DNA of 64,000 nucleotides from Oscheius dolichura (Eukaryota; Nematoda; Chromadorea; Rhabditida; Rhabditidae), in the NCBI GenBank assembly GCA_932521035.1, contig OW051497.1:10044001-10108000 (forward strand), given 5' to 3'. Position 1 is the stretch's first letter; the number at the start of each line of letters is the position of its first letter. Under the pieces are notes generated by a model. The model searched no databases, was not told the DNA's origin, and worked only from the letters and a program-made list of their open reading frames with translations. The position numbers and the translations under genes were made by a program. Shown in pieces: positions 58,923 to 64,000 of the stretch.

Positions 58923-60730
58923 ATGCAGGGGGCCAGTCTAGCTAGGGTCCTGCTCAATGCCAAGCAGATTGTTCGGTTTTCAAGTAATGGCGGCTATTTT
59001 GTCTCTCAACTCCCGCCCAAACATGTGAGGAGTCCTTTTGCTGATCCAACAAAAGCTGCTGTGAGTTTATTTCTATTATTTTTAAATGCATGATTTTTAA
59101 AACAACTTAAACAACTGCAAAACTGCTATTACATCATATCACGTGTATTTCAAATTTTATAGGCGGCCGTTGAACAATTTGGGCAGCAAGTGTTTATAGA
59201 ACCTGCTCCAGTGCCTTCACAAACTGCAGAACTATTAAAGGAAGTTGAACTTAAAATAGAGGCTGTGGCAAGTACTCCGATACAAGAATTTTCCACAAAA
59301 GAACCGTCTACGTCCAAGGTAATTTCTGTTTCTTCTGATTATTCTTGTTTTAGACACCCGATGAAGCTCCCCTCTCGGCTGTTGAGGAGTTGAATCAAAT
59401 TGGAGACCAGTTAAAGAAATTGGAGAAGACATCTTCAGGTGGAGATGACGGTTCGTCCAAGACTGATTCGGAGGATGTAAGCTCGTCAATGTTTAAAACA
59501 AATTATTCTTCTTAGCATGCTCGGGAAGCTGAATCCGAGAAGAGACGAATAAGAATGGAAAGGAATACTAAAATTGGAGGCTTATTCTTATTGGGTGCTG
59601 CAGCAGTCGGCTCCGTATCGTTTGCTCTTTATAACGGTCTGTATTTTCCTTTATTTTTTACTGATAGTCCGTTTAGGAAGAGCAAAACGTGATGATGCTG
59701 GAAATCTGATACCCGATGCTCATACAGGTTCACTCCTTGCTCCGTTCTATCGAATATATGACAGTGTATGGGAATGGCGAGATGTAAGACTCTTACCAGC
59801 TTCTGTTACTCTTCGTTTTCAGTATGTTGTGGAACCTGCTCGTAAAGTACTGCTACCTGATCCTCTCCCGCCTCCGTATCTTCAACCTAAGTACACAGTC
59901 GTCATCGAAATGAAGAATATCTTGGTTAATCCCCAATGGACATATAAAACTGGATATCGGTTTGCGAAACGACCAGCTCTTGATTATTTCCTCGATGTTA
60001 TTGGCTATCCCAACTTTGAGGTAAGGCAGTCTTATTATAAATATTATATTTCATCTTATTTCCAGGTAGTCATTTACACGAGCGAATCAGCAATGACCGC
60101 CATGCCCGTTATCGATTCCGTCGATCCCAAGCAGAGAATTATGTTCCGTCTTTTTAGGGATTGTACTAAATATGCTAACGGGCAACACATGAAAGTAGAC
60201 ATCCTTCTAATATTTTTATAAGTTCCTTCTTTTAGGATCTCAGTAAATTGAACAGGGACTTGAGTAAAGTGATTTACATCGAGTATGATGCCAAGGCCGG
60301 TAGCCTCAACCCTGAAAATATGTTGAGAGTACCCGAATGGAGGGGAAACGCCGATGATACTGCCCTTGTTGATCTTGCTGAACTGTTGAAGAGTAAGTAA
60401 CAACAGTTTAAAATAAGAAGAAGAATTAATTTAGCGATCCATTTATCCGATGTGGATGATGTTCGCCCGACGTTGCAATATTACTCTCAATTTGACGATC
60501 CCGCTAAAGAATTCAGGAAAAGGGCTGTCTACTTAGCAGAACAGGTACGTATTTTTCTTATAATCGTCATGGAAACATTCATGTCCACGTACTCCACCGC
60601 GTTTCGACTAATTTCCTACGATTCCCCTTTTCAGGAAGCACAAAAGGATCTAGTAAAACCCAACAACGAATCCTACGTCAGCAAATTCTCAGGGAAATTA
60701 TTCGGCTTCCGCCGACACCAGTCTACCTAA
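58923..60730 (+). CDS. TIM50, mitochondrial inner-membrane translocase subunit
   Basis: Starts at ATG 58923 with a basic, amphipathic presequence. A helical linker and one membrane helix (KIGGLFLLGAAAVGSVSFALYNV) follow, and then an FCP1/HAD-like domain facing the intermembrane space. Matches to TIM50 include LLAPFYRIYDSVWEWRD, RFAKRPALDYFLD, VVIYTSESAMTAMPVIDSVD, RLFRDCTKYANGQHMKDLS and the DDVRPTL region; it ends at TAA 60728-60730. The phosphatase DxDxT site reads IEMKNIL, so it is catalytically dead, as in other animals. It guides presequence proteins from TOM to TIM23. Introns are 30-60 nt. Confidence 0.93.
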
Positions 60731-62446
60731 AACCGTGCCTTTAACCCATAAAATACGTTTTATTTCTTCACGTGTCTAAGGTTCTTCGCGGCGAATTAGA
60801 TCCAGTGCGGGTTGTCTCTCTGCAATTGTTGATCATTTTTCATTGCATCAAGAAATTATTGTCATGTTGTGCTTTTAACAGAATATCCCCTAGTTGTATC
60901 CTGAAGTCTAGAACCTTTAGCTTTTAGTGTTAGCCCTTCTCCTTCTTGTTGATCTTCATACCGTTGAAAGTTGTCGTCGTTATTCGTTGACCTTTGTCTT
61001 TGTTTAGAAATAAATTTCTATTCTATCTATTATTTTAATCTGCTACGTGAGTGAAGTTCTCACTTATTCTTTATTTTCTTACGGTTGGAATGATAATCTT
61101 TCCGAGACAATCGATTGCGCCACGCGTCAAGATTCTCACCTACTAGTTATAGTGTCTTATTACGGTACTAGTTCATATAGTTGTATATATTTCAGGGTGC
61201 AGGGAGCCCCGTTCACAGGAAGAGAGTATATTTGAGCAGCGCCATCACCACCACACACCTGTGGCCTGTATAATCGATCGAGTACATCCAATGCGAACAA
61301 ATAGGCCTCCATTATGACATGGGTGAGTTATAGTTATAGCCCAGTATTGTTTCTCCTGCTCTAATTTTTTCCATCCTCCTTCCCGCATCCTCCCCTCCTG
61401 TCCAATGTGTTTGCCTTAGGCGGTTTCTGTCTTCCTCTCGCGTTTCTTTGTCATTCAATTCACGACCACCGCTTGGTCTCAGGACACAGTGTGTCCATCC
61501 ATAGTATACCAATAGTTTTCTTTGCTACAGTGCAAGAAGGAAGGGCTGAGACGACGTCTATGTCCTGAAAGTGTGTCACCCGTTCTCTCTTCCTTTCTAT
61601 TTCATCGGACTGCTATCAATTTTTCAGTGAAAGTTCTCATCAATGTCAATGTTGCCTAGTCCGGCAGTCTCCTAAAAAGTGTCATACTAGCCCAGTGCCT
61701 GCTTTGAGGCTGTTCATTGTTGAATATTCCTTTGTTGGAAGCCCCTCACACCCCCACAAAGCTTATGCAAACAATCTGACCGTTATTCTCCCTATTTCCT
61801 TCCAAACTACGTAATATCAGCCAGAAAGGGAAACAGGAAGCGCTTGTCATCTCCGTGCTTTTTTCTCTGTCTAACCATCACATTAGAAGGCTTCTCATTG
61901 ACGTCTGTGCCCCTTCTTTTGCAAGATGTCTCATTGGATTAGTCCAGCTGTTCCCACATGCCTCTTTTTCCCATTCCTTGCCTCATACACATTCTATGCG
62001 GTAGTTACTAGACTGCCTTATGTTTCACTATCCAAACCACACTCATTGTCCATTCACAGCTTGTTATCCCTCTCCGAAAACTAGTCATGCCCGCATGGCT
62101 TTATTTCTCTATTAAAATATGAGGAATGCCGTTTGCCGGCATATTCTCGAAAAAGCTCTTCCAATTAAAAATGGGATGAATGGATGTCAGCCCAATTATT
62201 CTCCATATTCTGGGGAGAAATTATACAGCTCCTTTAATTGCCTTAGTCAGCCTCCTCACGCCTCTTCACATTAAAATTCTTAGGATGGTCCTCAGTAGGA
62301 ACAAGTCCCGAACTGACATCAGACAGCACTTTCTGTCAACATCGCACCCTTTCTCTTGTCGCGCTCATTTTCTGTTAAAAAAATAAAGGATTCGATTATC
62401 TTATTCTTTCCTGGCATTAAAATGTTCTTTACAGGTAATCGAACCA
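60731..62446. other. Intergenic
   Basis: AATAAA at 61009-61014 for TIM50; the rest shows no coding or RNA structure I can support. A splice-acceptor-like TTTACAG at about 62427-62433 lies 13 bp before the next ATG and may be a trans-splice site or the end of a 5' UTR intron. Confidence 0.45.
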
Positions 62447-63739
<1,293 letters not shown>

Positions 63740-64000
63740 AGATTCCAATTCTTCTTTTCTTGTTGTGAAAGCATCCTTCTCTCTCTATTTCATTCGGGTT
63801 CTTTTCCTTTTTTCCCAGAAGCAAAGTTTTTAATAAATATCTATTAGTTTTCATCCACATTACCTCTTCTAGTCAACAGCTGAGGGATTGTTGGTTGGTC
63901 AGGTCCTGACTTCTCAAAAATGCAGCGGTAACCGAAAATCAAACTCCAGCTGAAGATGCAGGGCCTTGTTCTAGAAGACATGGACCCTAGATACTTCTTT
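63740..64000. other. 3' flank of glutaminyl cyclase
   Basis: Polyadenylation signal at 63832-63837, then unassigned sequence to the window end. Confidence 0.5.

Overview
This is eukaryotic nuclear DNA from a nematode, most likely a chromadorean. The reasons are a nematode polyprotein antigen/allergen (NPA, ABA-1 family) gene, which is a family restricted to nematodes, and many very short GT-AG introns (mostly 28-45 nt, some shorter). Genes are compact, lie on both strands, and several have splice-acceptor-like sites just upstream of the ATG. All multi-exon models here were built by eye from splice signals, reading frame and similarity to remembered protein families. Total lengths are given only where exon phases add up.

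Layout. 0.5-4.1 kb: a + strand E3-ligase-like gene (UBA, coiled coil, C-terminal RING). 4.2-12.2 kb: no gene I can support; one perfect-looking hairpin at 7.35 kb. 12.2-19.8 kb: a secreted, probably GPI-anchored Cys-rich protein, a Cys-rich exon on the minus strand, an atypical Rho GTPase (Wrch/Chp type) and a small secreted Tyr/Pro/Gln-rich protein. 20.1-21.8 kb: a Gi/o-class G-protein alpha subunit (minus). 21.8-26.7 kb: nothing clear. 26.7-34.1 kb: a type II membrane ectonucleotide pyrophosphatase/phosphodiesterase (ENPP) and a beta-1,3-glycosyltransferase (GT31), separated by a duplicated non-coding segment.

34.2-43.5 kb is the most striking part. Two minus-strand genes lie head-to-tail. 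The upstream one is a classic NPA lipid-binding polyprotein (1643 aa, about 12 units separated by tetrabasic cleavage sites). The downstream one is a divergent relative in which degenerate NPA units without processing sites are fused to laminin-type EGF modules. Its first intron carries a 0.5 kb TTAA-flanked foldback element.

45.5-47.0 kb: a membrane-anchored short-chain dehydrogenase. 47-50.4 kb: nothing clear. 50.4-63.7 kb is gene-dense: secreted Kunitz protein (+), TMEM258 and SERINC (both minus, 258 bp apart, possible operon), sequestosome-1/p62 (+), actin maturation protease ACTMAP (minus), TIM50 (+, sharing a 330 bp divergent promoter region with ACTMAP) and glutaminyl cyclase (+).

Functionally this is a mixed neighbourhood of secretory-pathway genes (NPA, ENPP, GT31, TMEM258, SERINC, QC, Kunitz), signalling genes (Rho, G alpha) and proteostasis/mitochondrial genes (p62, RING ligase, TIM50). 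Apart from the NPA pair, nothing argues that they act in one pathway.
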